This document shows, one piece after another, positions 42,555 through 50,148 of a stretch of DNA of 64,000 nt. Under the pieces are notes generated by a model. The model made no database searches and was not told the origin of the DNA. It saw only the letters and a program-made list of their open reading frames with translations. A program made the position numbers and the translations under genes. The DNA lies in NCBI RefSeq assembly GCF_007991515.1, contig NZ_BJYM01000007.1:150780-214779 (forward strand), in the 5' to 3' direction. This stretch comes from Oceanobacillus sojae. GTDB taxonomy: Bacteria; Bacillota; Bacilli; Bacillales; Amphibacillaceae. Each line of letters begins with the position of its first letter. Within the stretch, counting starts at the first letter, position 1.

Positions 42555-44060
42555 ATGAGAAAAAATAGAAAAAGCTTTTTAAATCCTGTATTTTTTATAT
42601 CTGCATCTGTGATTTTAGCCTTGGTTATTATCGGCGCGGTTAATCCAACAGGTTTTCAAAGTGTAGCAACAAGATTATTTGATTTTACAACACAGAATTT
42701 TGGATGGTTTTACCTTTTATCTGTCTTTGTATTTGTCATTTTTCTAATAGGTGTATCTATTAGTAAGTATGGCAAGATGAGATTAGGTCCAAAAAATTCA
42801 AAGCCTGAATTTGGTTTCTTTCCCTGGATAGGGATGCTGTTTTCTACAGGTTTTGGTTCAGGACTGGTATTTTGGGGTGTAGCAGAACCGATGAGCCACT
42901 TTTTTGACACTCCGTTTCCAGGCTTAGAACCCCAGACGGAAGAAGCTGCAAGAGTGGCTATGGGATATGCTTTTTTTAACTGGGGAATTAGCCAATGGTC
43001 TGTTTTTGCATTAGTCGGACTTGTTATTGCCTATCTGCAATTTCGTAAAGGTAAAGATGGATTAATTTCAACAGCCGTAAAACCTGTCGTAGGAAATAAT
43101 CCACTTGCAGCCACCTCTATTAATTCACTTGCGGTAATTGCTACTGTTATGGGAGTAGCGACTTCTCTAGGATTAGGAATTATGCAAATGAGTGGCGGTT
43201 TATCATCTGTTTTTGGGCTGCCTGACGGTGTATGGATGCAAATTATAATAGCGTTCGCTATGCTGCTGGTGTATTTGGGATCATCTATCAGTGGTGTGAA
43301 TCGAGGAATGAAATGGCTAAGTACTATTAATCTATCATTTTGTTTAATTCTGCTTGTCTTTGTTTTTCTAGCAGGACCAACGGTATTTATTTTAGAAACA
43401 TTTGTATTAGGGTTAGGAGATTATTTAACGAATTTTGTCGGATATAGCTTACGTTTAACTCCATATACTGGAGACAATTGGGTGACGGAATGGACTATTT
43501 TCTATTGGGCCTGGGCGATTTCATGGTCCCCATTTGTTGGTGCGTTTGTAGCACGCGTATCAAGAGGGCGTACAATCCGCCAGTATATCTTTGGTGTTCT
43601 TGTGACTTCTCCCGCCATTGCTTGTATATGGATTGCTGTATTTGGAGGAACAAGCTTATATAGTGATTTAAGAAATGGAACCATGATTGCTGAAGCAGTA
43701 GATAACGATTTAGCTGTGGCATTATTTGAGACATTTGGTACCTTACCGCTAAGTACAATCACTTCTCTTATGGCAATTATTCTGATTTTTACATTCCTTG
43801 TTACCTCAGCGGATTCCGCAACCTATATTTTAGGAAGCATGACATCTAGAGGGAGTTTGAACCCGTCACTAATTACAAAATTTATTTGGGGAGGGTTAAT
43901 TACAGCTATTGCAGTTGTTCTTTTAGTTGCAGGAGGACTGGAAGCCCTGCAGACTGCATCTCTTACATCTGCATTGCCATTTGTGGTTATTATCATTATA
44001 TTGATGATCTCCTTTATTAAAATTCTGCAGAGAGAGGAAAAGGATAAAACCAAGGGTTAA
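42555..44060 (+). CDS. BCCT family osmolyte transporter (glycine betaine/choline type)
   Basis: A 501-residue, 12-helix betaine-carnitine-choline transporter of the plasma membrane, importing a quaternary ammonium osmolyte with Na+ or H+. Family signatures are FSTGFGSGLVFWGVAEPMSH (about 96-115), NWGISQWSVFALVGL, and the Trp-rich core segment WTIFYWAWAISWSPFVGAFV (about 312-331). It is an OpuD/BetP relative; the individual substrate cannot be assigned. Short termini suggest little osmosensing extension. Ends at a strong terminator. Confidence 0.93.
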   Translation: MRKNRKSFLNPVFFISASVILALVIIGAVNPTGFQSVATRLFDFTTQNFGWFYLLSVFVFVIFLIGVSISKYGKMRLGPKNSKPEFGFFPWIGMLFSTGFGSGLVFWGVAEPMSHFFDTPFPGLEPQTEEAARVAMGYAFFNWGISQWSVFALVGLVIAYLQFRKGKDGLISTAVKPVVGNNPLAATSINSLAVIATVMGVATSLGLGIMQMSGGLSSVFGLPDGVWMQIIIAFAMLLVYLGSSISGVNRGMKWLSTINLSFCLILLVFVFLAGPTVFILETFVLGLGDYLTNFVGYSLRLTPYTGDNWVTEWTIFYWAWAISWSPFVGAFVARVSRGRTIRQYIFGVLVTSPAIACIWIAVFGGTSLYSDLRNGTMIAEAVDNDLAVALFETFGTLPLSTITSLMAIILIFTFLVTSADSATYILGSMTSRGSLNPSLITKFIWGGLITAIAVVLLVAGGLEALQTASLTSALPFVVIIIILMISFIKILQREEKDKTKG

Positions 44061-44076
44061 TTTATAAGATAAAGTG

Positions 44077-44119
44077 AAAATAAGCCAGCTGTCGTTATAA
44101 TGACAGCTGGCTTATTTTT
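44077..44119 (+). terminator. Terminator of the BCCT gene
   Basis: A perfect 17-bp stem (44077-44093 with 44102-44118), 8-nt loop, followed by TTTTT. Confidence 0.92.
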
Positions 44120-44157
44120 CCGACTGCAAGTTTGTTTGGTATACTTCGATAGTCAAG

Positions 44158-44187
44158 TAGACATATTATGCCTTTATCTATTATAAT
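44158..44187 (+). promoter_or_regulatory. Probable promoter upstream of the CNNM/CBS gene
   Basis: TAGACA (44158-44163), 18-bp spacer, TATAAT (44182-44187). The transcript would carry a leader of nearly 300 nt before the TTG start at 44483. Confidence 0.55.
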
Positions 44188-44211
44188 AAAGATAGGAGAA
44201 AGGGTGATTCG

Positions 44212-44409
44212 ATGGGAAGGTAATGCGGAATTGTATTTATAATAATCATATGGCAATATTTAAGCAGCCTGATCATTTGGATCATCGGCGTGCGAAGGAA
44301 AAAATGTTATAAGGGGAACCTTTATAACAAACTAAAAGAGGGGATTCAAAAAGTAAAACAAATGACATTCGTAGAAGAGTATCTTAGCGTTTTACATCTT
44401 ACTTTTTGA
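44212..44409 (+). pseudogene. Possible small membrane protein gene with an early stop codon
   Basis: ATG 44212 follows GGAGAAAGGGTGA, but its frame hits TAA at codon 4. Past that stop the frame stays open for 61 codons and encodes a plausible membrane helix (IVFIIIIWQYLSSLIIWIIG) followed by a basic tail. It may be a decayed small gene, or chance. The last third runs through an intergenic inverted repeat, which argues against a conserved protein. Confidence 0.3.
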
Positions 44410-44410
44410 A
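44345..44410. repeat. Inverted repeat TTCAAAAAGTAA...TTACTTTTTGAA
   Basis: A 12-bp perfect inverted repeat with a 42-nt centre. The right arm continues as CTTTTTGAACAC, as at 16-30 and 52581-52592. Confidence 0.6.
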
Positions 44411-44441
44411 CACAAATCTAATAAATAATCTTTAAATTTTC

Positions 44442-44485
44442 AGGAGGTGAAATCCTTGTGCATCCTTGCACAAGGATCTTAATTG
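44442..44485 (+). promoter_or_regulatory. Strong ribosome site, 8-codon minicistron and hairpin before the CBS protein start
   Basis: AGGAGGTGA (44442-44450) is followed 8 nt after AGGAGG by TTG 44456, which opens a minicistron (MCILAQGS) ending at TAA 44480-44482. The next codon is the TTG start of the main gene at 44483, in the same frame. A perfect inverted repeat, ATCCTTGTGC (44452-44461) with GCACAAGGAT (44468-44477), spans the minicistron. When folded, it would bring AGGAGGTGA to about 6 nt from the main TTG. Confidence 0.65.
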
Positions 44486-45802
44486 GACATATCGACCATC
44501 ATAAATTTATTTGCGGTTGCTATTTTAATCGCATTAACTGCTTTTTTTGTTATGTCAGAGTTTGCTATTGTAAAAATTCGAAGTACTCAGCTGGAGCCGC
44601 ATATTGCGGCTGGAAAAGGATCGGCTGCTGCAGCTAAAAAGGTCGTTACACATCTTGATGAGTATCTATCTGCTTGTCAACTGGGGATTACAATTACAGC
44701 ACTCGGAATTGGGCGTTTAGCAGAGCCGACATTTGAAAGAATGCTACATCCACTTTTGGAGGAATTTAATATTGGAACAGGTCTGGTTACGACGCTTTCC
44801 ATTTTAATTTCATTCCTGATTGCAACATTCTTGCACGTAGTTGTCGGGGAGCTTGCTCCAAAGACATTAGCAATTCAAAAAGCAGAGCAGGTAACGTTAG
44901 CTGTCGCATGGCCACTGACTTGGTTCTATCGCCTGTTATTTCCATTTATATGGTTATTAAATGGATCAGCACGATTATTAACCAGGGCAGTCGGATTAAA
45001 ACCGATGAGTGGACATGAGGAGACGCATACCGAAGAAGAATTACGTTTAATTTTAGCTGACAGCTATAAAAGTGGTGAAATTAATCAATCAGAGATGATG
45101 TATGTAAATAACATATTTGAATTTGATGAACGAGTAGCCAGAGAAATTATGACACCAAGAACAGAAATGGTCTATTTTTCGACGGAAGATAGTTTTGAAG
45201 AAAATATTGAGATCATTCACAAAGGTCAATTCACCCGTTATCCGGTTGCCGATGAAGATAAGGATAATATTATCGGTCTGGTAAACTTAAAAGAAGTATT
45301 TACTGGAAAGCTGAGCAATAATGAACCTGCGACAATTGAAGATTATATCCGTCCGATTATTCATGTATCCGAAGCAACACCAATTCGCCAGCTCCTTTTA
45401 AAAATGCAAAAGGAACGAATTCATATGGCTATTGTAAATGATGAATATGGCGGCACAGCAGGGTTAGTTACTGTTGAGGATATTCTGGAGGAAATCGTTG
45501 GAGATATCCGGGATGAATTTGATGAAGATGAAGTACCCGACTTTGAAACAATTGACGAAACAACTTATTTAGTTGCTGGCCGGGTCAGCCTGGATGATAT
45601 TAATCAGAAGCTGGGTATTACTTTGGAAGATGATGAAGTAGATACTATCGGCGGCTGGTTTTTTACCCACAACCTCGAAGCGGAGGTAGGGACTGTAATG
45701 GAGTTCGAAGGGTATGAATTTGTTCTTGTTGAAAAGGATGGGTATCAGATTAAGAGAGTGAAAATAACAAAGATTTCTGAGGAAGAATCTGAGATAGAAT
45801 AA
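44483..45802 (+). CDS. CNNM/CorC-type protein with CBS domains (hemolysin C family)
   Basis: A 439-residue membrane protein. DUF21/CNNM transmembrane domain (about 1-190: MSEFAIVKIRS, LSACQLGITITALGIGRLAE, VVGELAPKTLAIQKAE), two CBS domains (about 205-330: REIMTPRTEMVYF, RYPVADEDKDNIIG, MAIVNDEYGGTAGLVT) and a CorC/HlyC domain (about 345-425). Family members are involved in Mg2+ export (B. subtilis MpfA) or divalent ion homeostasis. No ATG lies near the family start; the TTG at 44483 directly abuts a minicistron stop, so reinitiation or hairpin-assisted initiation is implied. Confidence 0.9.
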   Translation: MDISTIINLFAVAILIALTAFFVMSEFAIVKIRSTQLEPHIAAGKGSAAAAKKVVTHLDEYLSACQLGITITALGIGRLAEPTFERMLHPLLEEFNIGTGLVTTLSILISFLIATFLHVVVGELAPKTLAIQKAEQVTLAVAWPLTWFYRLLFPFIWLLNGSARLLTRAVGLKPMSGHEETHTEEELRLILADSYKSGEINQSEMMYVNNIFEFDERVAREIMTPRTEMVYFSTEDSFEENIEIIHKGQFTRYPVADEDKDNIIGLVNLKEVFTGKLSNNEPATIEDYIRPIIHVSEATPIRQLLLKMQKERIHMAIVNDEYGGTAGLVTVEDILEEIVGDIRDEFDEDEVPDFETIDETTYLVAGRVSLDDINQKLGITLEDDEVDTIGGWFFTHNLEAEVGTVMEFEGYEFVLVEKDGYQIKRVKITKISEEESEIE

Positions 45803-45838
45803 AAGCTTATTTTAAAGTAATTAAAAAATAGAAAACAT

Positions 45839-45902
45839 AAAAAAACCGAACAAACCTGAGTCTAGTAAAGCAAAATGGATTCAGAAGAGGTTCGGTTTTT
45901 TT
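45839..45902 (+). terminator. Terminator of the CNNM/CBS gene
   Basis: AAAAAAACCGAAC (45839-45851) pairs with GTTCGGTTTTTTT (45890-45902). Because of it, the ATG at 45875 upstream of the next gene cannot be that gene's real start. Confidence 0.85.
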
Positions 45903-46009
45903 GTATAAAAATCTTTTATTATCAAGCTTGTATGTTATTGAAGTTTAAATTCTTAATATTTAGGTTACATACTAAATATATACTGATTTTGGAGGAGGGC
46001 TTATATATA

Positions 46010-46816
46010 ATGAAAGACATTCAAAATATTGTAAAAGATTTAGAGAATGTAAGAGGATCTGGAGCAAATAAGATATTTACAATGTACCTCAATACAGATT
46101 TAAGCGACCCAGATCAGCAAGGCGGAGAATGGAAAATCCACCTTAAAAATGGATTGAATAACTTTGAACATTATTTAAAAGAAGGAAATAATGAAGAAGA
46201 GCTTGCAAACTACAAAAAAATAAAGAAAAAAGTAAAGAAATTTATGGATGAAATTGAAAGAAATGTAATGAAGGGAGTTATTATCGTAGCATCAGCAGAC
46301 GAGGAGGTCTGGTTTGCTGAGCGTGTTCAGATGCGCTTGGAAAATGAATTTGAATGGCAGGAAAGTCCTGTGTTGGATCAATTAAACACACTGTCAGAGA
46401 AATACCCGAGAACAGGTATTATTCTTGTTCAGCAAGATCAAGTTAAGCTGATTGATACAAATTTAAATCAGGTTGAAGATACAGCAGAATACGAATTAGA
46501 TGTGGAAGAGGACACATGGAAGGTAAAACAGGGACCGCGTCATGGCAGAGCGAAACAAGGTATGGGATCGAGTAACATACAAAGAGACCTGTTCAGCGAT
46601 CGTTATGAAGCAAATCAATATCGGTGGTATAAAAGTATCGCTCCTAAGCTGGACAAGCAGGCCAAAGACCGGGAATGGAAACGAATTTTCATTGTTGGTG
46701 AAGCGCCGGCGTCCAAAACACTGGAAACAGAAATGAATAAGGACGTGGAAGATGTTATCTTAAAAAATATGCTGGATCATGGAGAAAGTAAAATTTTAGA
46801 AAAAGTGCTGGATTAA
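46010..46816 (+). CDS. eRF1-like protein (bacterial release-factor-related family)
   Basis: A 268-residue protein that reads like a shortened archaeal/eukaryotic release factor 1. KDLENVRGSGANKIFTMYLN (9-28) resembles the eRF1 N-terminal start, and GPRHGRAKQGMGSSNIQRDL (175-194) occupies the place of the eRF1 loop GRGGQ followed by its long helix, with Gln183 kept but the two Gly replaced (GRAKQ). It fits the baeRF/VLRF1-like families proposed in ribosome rescue. The function is inferred. GGAGGAGGG (45991-45999) sets the ATG at 46010. The gene is flanked by two terminators and is monocistronic. Confidence 0.7.
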   Translation: MKDIQNIVKDLENVRGSGANKIFTMYLNTDLSDPDQQGGEWKIHLKNGLNNFEHYLKEGNNEEELANYKKIKKKVKKFMDEIERNVMKGVIIVASADEEVWFAERVQMRLENEFEWQESPVLDQLNTLSEKYPRTGIILVQQDQVKLIDTNLNQVEDTAEYELDVEEDTWKVKQGPRHGRAKQGMGSSNIQRDLFSDRYEANQYRWYKSIAPKLDKQAKDREWKRIFIVGEAPASKTLETEMNKDVEDVILKNMLDHGESKILEKVLD

Positions 46817-46904
46817 ACAGGAGAAGCCGGCTTATCACGTGGCATTCTCCATGAGCCATAGCTTCACTCTGTTTTATGAAAGGCAGCAGTGAATTCCATT
46901 AATA

Positions 46905-46966
46905 AAAAACCGAACTTTAACTTCCTATTCATCAATCAGATGAAGAAGGAAAAAAGTTCGGTTTTT
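46905..46966. terminator. Terminator between the eRF1-like and SH3 genes (bidirectional)
   Basis: AAAAACCGAACTTT pairs with AAAGTTCGGTTTTT around an inner hairpin. It shares its ACCGAAC/GTTCGGT core with the terminator at 45839-45902. Confidence 0.82.
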
Positions 46967-47007
46967 CTATGAGGATGTCATTTTGCTGATAAAAAGCTTT
47001 ACTCTTA

Positions 47008-47457
47008 TCACTCAGCCGGTTCTAAGTATCCAGCATTGGCGTAGCCGGTGACATCTTGATAAGTGACCTCAACCCATTCATACTCATCTTCTTCACCGAT
47101 AACTTGAACAATATCTCCTGTAACCAGTGTTGCTACTACTTCACTATCTGCACTGGGCCCACTGCGGATATTTAATAAATCTGCTGTAACCTGAAAATCC
47201 TCTCCAGTGGAATTGTCAGTATCTTCATCAGCTTCTTCTGCCTCTTCCTTAGATTCATCATCTGTATCTGCTTCCTCATCAGCTTTGTCAGTATCCTCTG
47301 TTTTTTCATCCTGTTCGGACTGACTTACTCCTGCGACTTCATTTTGGTAGTCGAACTCAGGATTGTTGAATTGTCTTTGCATAATGAAAACAAATACAAC
47401 AAAAACAATTCCTGCGATAAATAATAAAAATAATCGAAATTTGCTACTTTTGCGCAT
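47008..47457 (-). CDS. Membrane-anchored SH3 domain protein
   Basis: A 149-residue protein: short basic N-terminus, one membrane helix (about 9-27), an extracellular, extremely acidic linker (about 45-85, mostly Glu/Asp/Thr), and a C-terminal bacterial SH3 (SH3b) domain (about 88-147; LLNIRSGPSADSEVVATL, YEWVEVTYQDVTGYANAGYL). SH3b domains bind wall peptides, so it probably tethers to peptidoglycan. No catalytic domain. The acidic linker suits a halotolerant host. Confidence 0.82.
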   Translation of the reverse strand: MRKSSKFRLFLLFIAGIVFVVFVFIMQRQFNNPEFDYQNEVAGVSQSEQDEKTEDTDKADEEADTDDESKEEAEEADEDTDNSTGEDFQVTADLLNIRSGPSADSEVVATLVTGDIVQVIGEEDEYEWVEVTYQDVTGYANAGYLEPAE

Positions 47458-47581
47458 ATTACTCTGCTCCTATTTTAAACGTTCTAAAGGTAGTATACAT
47501 AACTTTTCGATATAAAGAAACACAATTCCCAAAATTTTTTAGGGTATACAAAATAGATAAGTTTAGAGACTTAAATTAAAA

Positions 47582-47618
47582 ATCCCGTTTCAAATTTTTT
47601 AAGAATTTGAAACGGGAT
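47582..47618 (-). terminator. Terminator of the znuCB-zur operon
   Basis: A perfect 15-bp stem (47582-47596 with 47604-47618). On the minus strand it is followed by TTTTTAATTT. Confidence 0.88.
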
Positions 47619-47675
47619 AGCATTAGAAACGAATCCTGCAGATGAAAGGTCATGATTCAGTTGGAAACAAATTCC

Positions 47676-48089
47676 TTAAGCATTCAGGCAAGCGGGGCAT
47701 CTTCCATAAATCTCAAATTTATGGTCATCAATTTCATAATTTGTCAGTTCTGCAGTAGCTGTATCCATTGGACAGATATCAATTTCTTTTGTTTTTCCGC
47801 AGTCTGTACAAATAAAATGATGATGGTGGTGATGGCTGCAGCTTAACCGAAAATGTTTTTCACCTTCTAAATCTGTTTTTTCTAATATGCCTAAATCATG
47901 GTACAAATGCAGATTACGATAGATTGTATCGAAGCTGATTGTACCATACTTGTTTTCCAGATGAACAATCAAATCCTTTGCAGGCCGGTATCCATCCTCG
48001 GAAGCAAAGAATTCCAGGATATCCTTACGTTTCCCTGTTGTTTTATATCCTTTTTCCTTTAATACATTGATTGCATCTTGAAGATTCAT
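47676..48089 (-). CDS. zur: Fur family zinc uptake repressor Zur
   Basis: A 137-residue Fur-family metalloregulator. Winged helix (about 1-80: TGKRKDILEFFASEDGYRPA, ISFDTIYRNLHLYHDLGIL), then a six-His stretch CSHHHHHHFICTDCG with the structural CxxC, and a second C-terminal CPAC pair. Co-location with zinc ABC genes identifies it as Zur rather than Fur or PerR. It represses zinc uptake genes when Zn is sufficient; a good box lies before znuC. GGAGG precedes the ATG. Last gene of the operon, so it probably represses its own synthesis. Confidence 0.88.
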   Translation of the reverse strand: MNLQDAINVLKEKGYKTTGKRKDILEFFASEDGYRPAKDLIVHLENKYGTISFDTIYRNLHLYHDLGILEKTDLEGEKHFRLSCSHHHHHHFICTDCGKTKEIDICPMDTATAELTNYEIDDHKFEIYGRCPACLNA

Positions 48090-48103
48090 CGAAAAACCTC
48101 CAT

Positions 48104-48928
48104 TTATTTTCGTATTTTTTTAATTCCTATAGCGATTAATAATATGAATAACGATGTCATAACAATCGTTCCGCCTGGTGGAATGTCTAAATAGTAACCT
48201 GAAATAATTCCAAATATAACAGCAACTTCACCAAAGAGGATTGACAGGAAAATCATTTGTTTAAATCCTTTAGCAATACGCATACTAGCTGCTACCGGCA
48301 AGGTCATTAAAGCTGAAACAAGTAATACACCTACAATACGGATAGAAGCAGCTATAACCAGTGCTGTTAATATAATAAACAGCATATTGATCCATTTCAC
48401 ATGCAGTCCGGCGATAGTTGCCTGTTCTTCGTCAAAGGACATGGCAAATAATTCTTTAAAAAAGAGCCAGATAATAACAAGAACAAAGGCGGCAACTCCG
48501 GAAATGACATAAAAATCATTTATAGTTACTGCCGATACCGATCCAAACAAATAATTGAATAAATCTGTGTTAAATCCGTCAGCAATAGAGATGAAAATGA
48601 CACTGAGACCTACACCGGCAGATAAAATAATAGGAATTGATATTTCCTGGTAGGCTTTATATACCGTACGCAGCTTTTCAATGAAAATCGAGCCAATCAC
48701 AGAAAACACCATTCCGCTATATATTGGGGAAATAACCCAGCCATATTTTTTTTCAGCCATCAAACCGAAAGAAATTCCGGCTAAAGTGACGTGTGAAAGG
48801 GCATCAGCTATTAATGACTGCCGTCTCACTACGATAAAAGTTCCTAATAAAGGAGCAATTATACCAATTAAGATACCTGTAAGAAAAGTATATCTTAAAA
48901 AGGGGTAAGTTAAAAAATCCAAAAGCAT
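48104..48928 (-). CDS. znuB: Zinc ABC transporter permease
   Basis: A 274-residue ABC-3 family permease with eight or nine helices, of the ZnuB/AdcB type. Typical segments are LIGIIAPLLGTFIVVRRQSL (near 18-37), DALSHVTLAGISFG and the C-terminal DIPPGGTIV. It forms the membrane channel for Zn2+ with the ZnuC ATPase encoded 21 bp upstream on the same strand; zur follows 14 bp downstream. Mn2+ transport is excluded mainly by the zur context. Confidence 0.9.
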   Translation of the reverse strand: MLLDFLTYPFLRYTFLTGILIGIIAPLLGTFIVVRRQSLIADALSHVTLAGISFGLMAEKKYGWVISPIYSGMVFSVIGSIFIEKLRTVYKAYQEISIPIILSAGVGLSVIFISIADGFNTDLFNYLFGSVSAVTINDFYVISGVAAFVLVIIWLFFKELFAMSFDEEQATIAGLHVKWINMLFIILTALVIAASIRIVGVLLVSALMTLPVAASMRIAKGFKQMIFLSILFGEVAVIFGIISGYYLDIPPGGTIVMTSLFILLIAIGIKKIRK

Positions 48929-48949
48929 TGTCTATCCTCCAACTATGAA

Positions 48950-49699
48950 TTAATGTGTAACCAGACTTACCGGATGACCGTAAATTTGCGAGAAGTCTGC
49001 TTCCGTAAGTGACGCATATTCATCAGGGTTTCCATGAAAATGCATTGTTTTATTTAAACAAACAATGTCTGTCGCATACTGGGTCATGGTGCCTGTATCA
49101 TGCGTTACCAGCAGTAATGTTTTTTTGTATTCTGTGTTCAGTTTGTAAAGAAGCTCATAAAATCTTTTTACATTTTCATAGTCAATTCCTACCGTCGGCT
49201 CATCCAAAATGATCAGCTCAGGATCACTGACTAAGGCTCTTGCGATAAAGATTCGCTGCTGCTGACCGCCAGACAGGTTTCCAATATTTTGTTTCGTATA
49301 TTCTGTCATACCAACCTGTGCAATAGCCTCATGAATTTTTTGCTTATCTTTTTTGGTCAAAAATCTGAAATAGCCAAGCTGTGCAGTGAGCCCGGAAGCA
49401 ACTACTTCATATACTGTTGCAGGAAACCCTTTATTAAATGAATTTGCTTTTTGTGAGACAAAGCCGATTCGATCTTTATTCTTTAGTTTTTGAATAGGCT
49501 GTCCAAAAACCATTATTTCTCCCGTTTCCGGTTTTTCTAAGCCAAGGATCAGCCGGATTAAGGTGGTTTTTCCCCCACCATTTGGACCAACCAGTCCCAT
49601 AAAAGCTCCATTGGGAATTTCAAAGTTTATATTATCTAAGACTTTACGAGATCCATAATGGAAGTTAATATTAGACATGGATACAACAGGTGTCGTCAT
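48950..49699 (-). CDS. znuC: Zinc ABC transporter ATP-binding protein
   Basis: A 249-residue ABC ATPase: Walker A GPNGGGKTT (38-46), signature LSGGQQQR (about 142-149), Walker B LIILDEPTVGID and H-loop VTHD. It powers ZnuB. It is the first gene of a three-gene operon, znuC-znuB-zur. The substrate-binding lipoprotein (ZnuA/AdcA) is not in this window and must be encoded elsewhere. GGAGGAATAAG precedes the ATG. Confidence 0.9.
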   Translation of the reverse strand: MTTPVVSMSNINFHYGSRKVLDNINFEIPNGAFMGLVGPNGGGKTTLIRLILGLEKPETGEIMVFGQPIQKLKNKDRIGFVSQKANSFNKGFPATVYEVVASGLTAQLGYFRFLTKKDKQKIHEAIAQVGMTEYTKQNIGNLSGGQQQRIFIARALVSDPELIILDEPTVGIDYENVKRFYELLYKLNTEYKKTLLLVTHDTGTMTQYATDIVCLNKTMHFHGNPDEYASLTEADFSQIYGHPVSLVTH

Positions 49700-49750
49700 C
49701 TTATTCCTCCATTCTTATGGTAACAAATTATAATAAAAAGTACTTTATCT

Positions 49751-49797
49751 ATGATATCGCAAGGGGCGCTTTTTGTAAATAGGAATGATTACGATTT
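49751..49797 (-). promoter_or_regulatory. Promoter and Zur box of znuC-znuB-zur
   Basis: Minus strand: TTTACA (49779-49774), 17-bp spacer, TATCAT (49756-49751). The -35 is overlapped by a Zur-type palindrome at 49777-49797: on the minus strand AAATCGTAAT-C-ATTCCTATTT, against the Bacillus consensus AAATCGTAAT-N-ATTACGATTT, two mismatches in one half. Confidence 0.75.
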
Positions 49798-50024
49798 TGT
49801 GAATGCCTTAAATAAAACATTTATTAATATAGAAGAAACTAGTTTTTTCGTGAGAATGTGTCCAGTACGCAAATCAATAAAGTTCGAGGGATTAACAATC
49901 AATGAACTGCAGTTGGATTAGAATATAATATCGCAGTGGCGAGTGTCAGCCAGTGCAGATAATATATTTATACAAGTAAAGAAAAAGCTGTTTGAAACCC
50001 TTTACAAAAATACTGTGAAAAATA

Positions 50025-50053
50025 TTGCCAAAAAATAAATATTCCGTTATAGT
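50025..50053 (+). promoter_or_regulatory. Promoter of the fadNAE operon
   Basis: TTGCCA (50025-50030), 17-bp spacer, TATAGT (50048-50053), about 95 bp before the fadN start and upstream of the FadR site. Confidence 0.65.
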
Positions 50054-50108
50054 ATAAGTAATGTGAGATATTTGATATGCCAATATCTTTTATTTTTTGG
50101 CTCAAAAA

Positions 50109-50126
50109 TGAATGAACATTCATTCA
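50109..50126 (+). promoter_or_regulatory. FadR operator
   Basis: TGAATGAACATTCATTCA fits the Bacillus FadR (YsiA) box TGAATGA-N4-TCATTCA. It lies downstream of the promoter, where bound FadR would block elongation until long-chain acyl-CoA releases it. Confidence 0.85.
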
Positions 50127-50148
50127 AGAAAGGCTGGAGGATTGTGAA

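Noticed and set aside
44118..44441. Mn2+ (yybP-ykoY) or Mg2+ (M-box) riboswitch in the long leader of the CBS protein gene
   Set aside because: The conserved core sequences of either class were not found in the leader.
45875..46009. Upstream ATG extending the eRF1-like gene by 45 codons
   Set aside because: The extension starts within the terminator of the previous gene and encodes an implausible Phe/Tyr/Ile-rich stretch; a strong ribosome site precedes ATG 46010.
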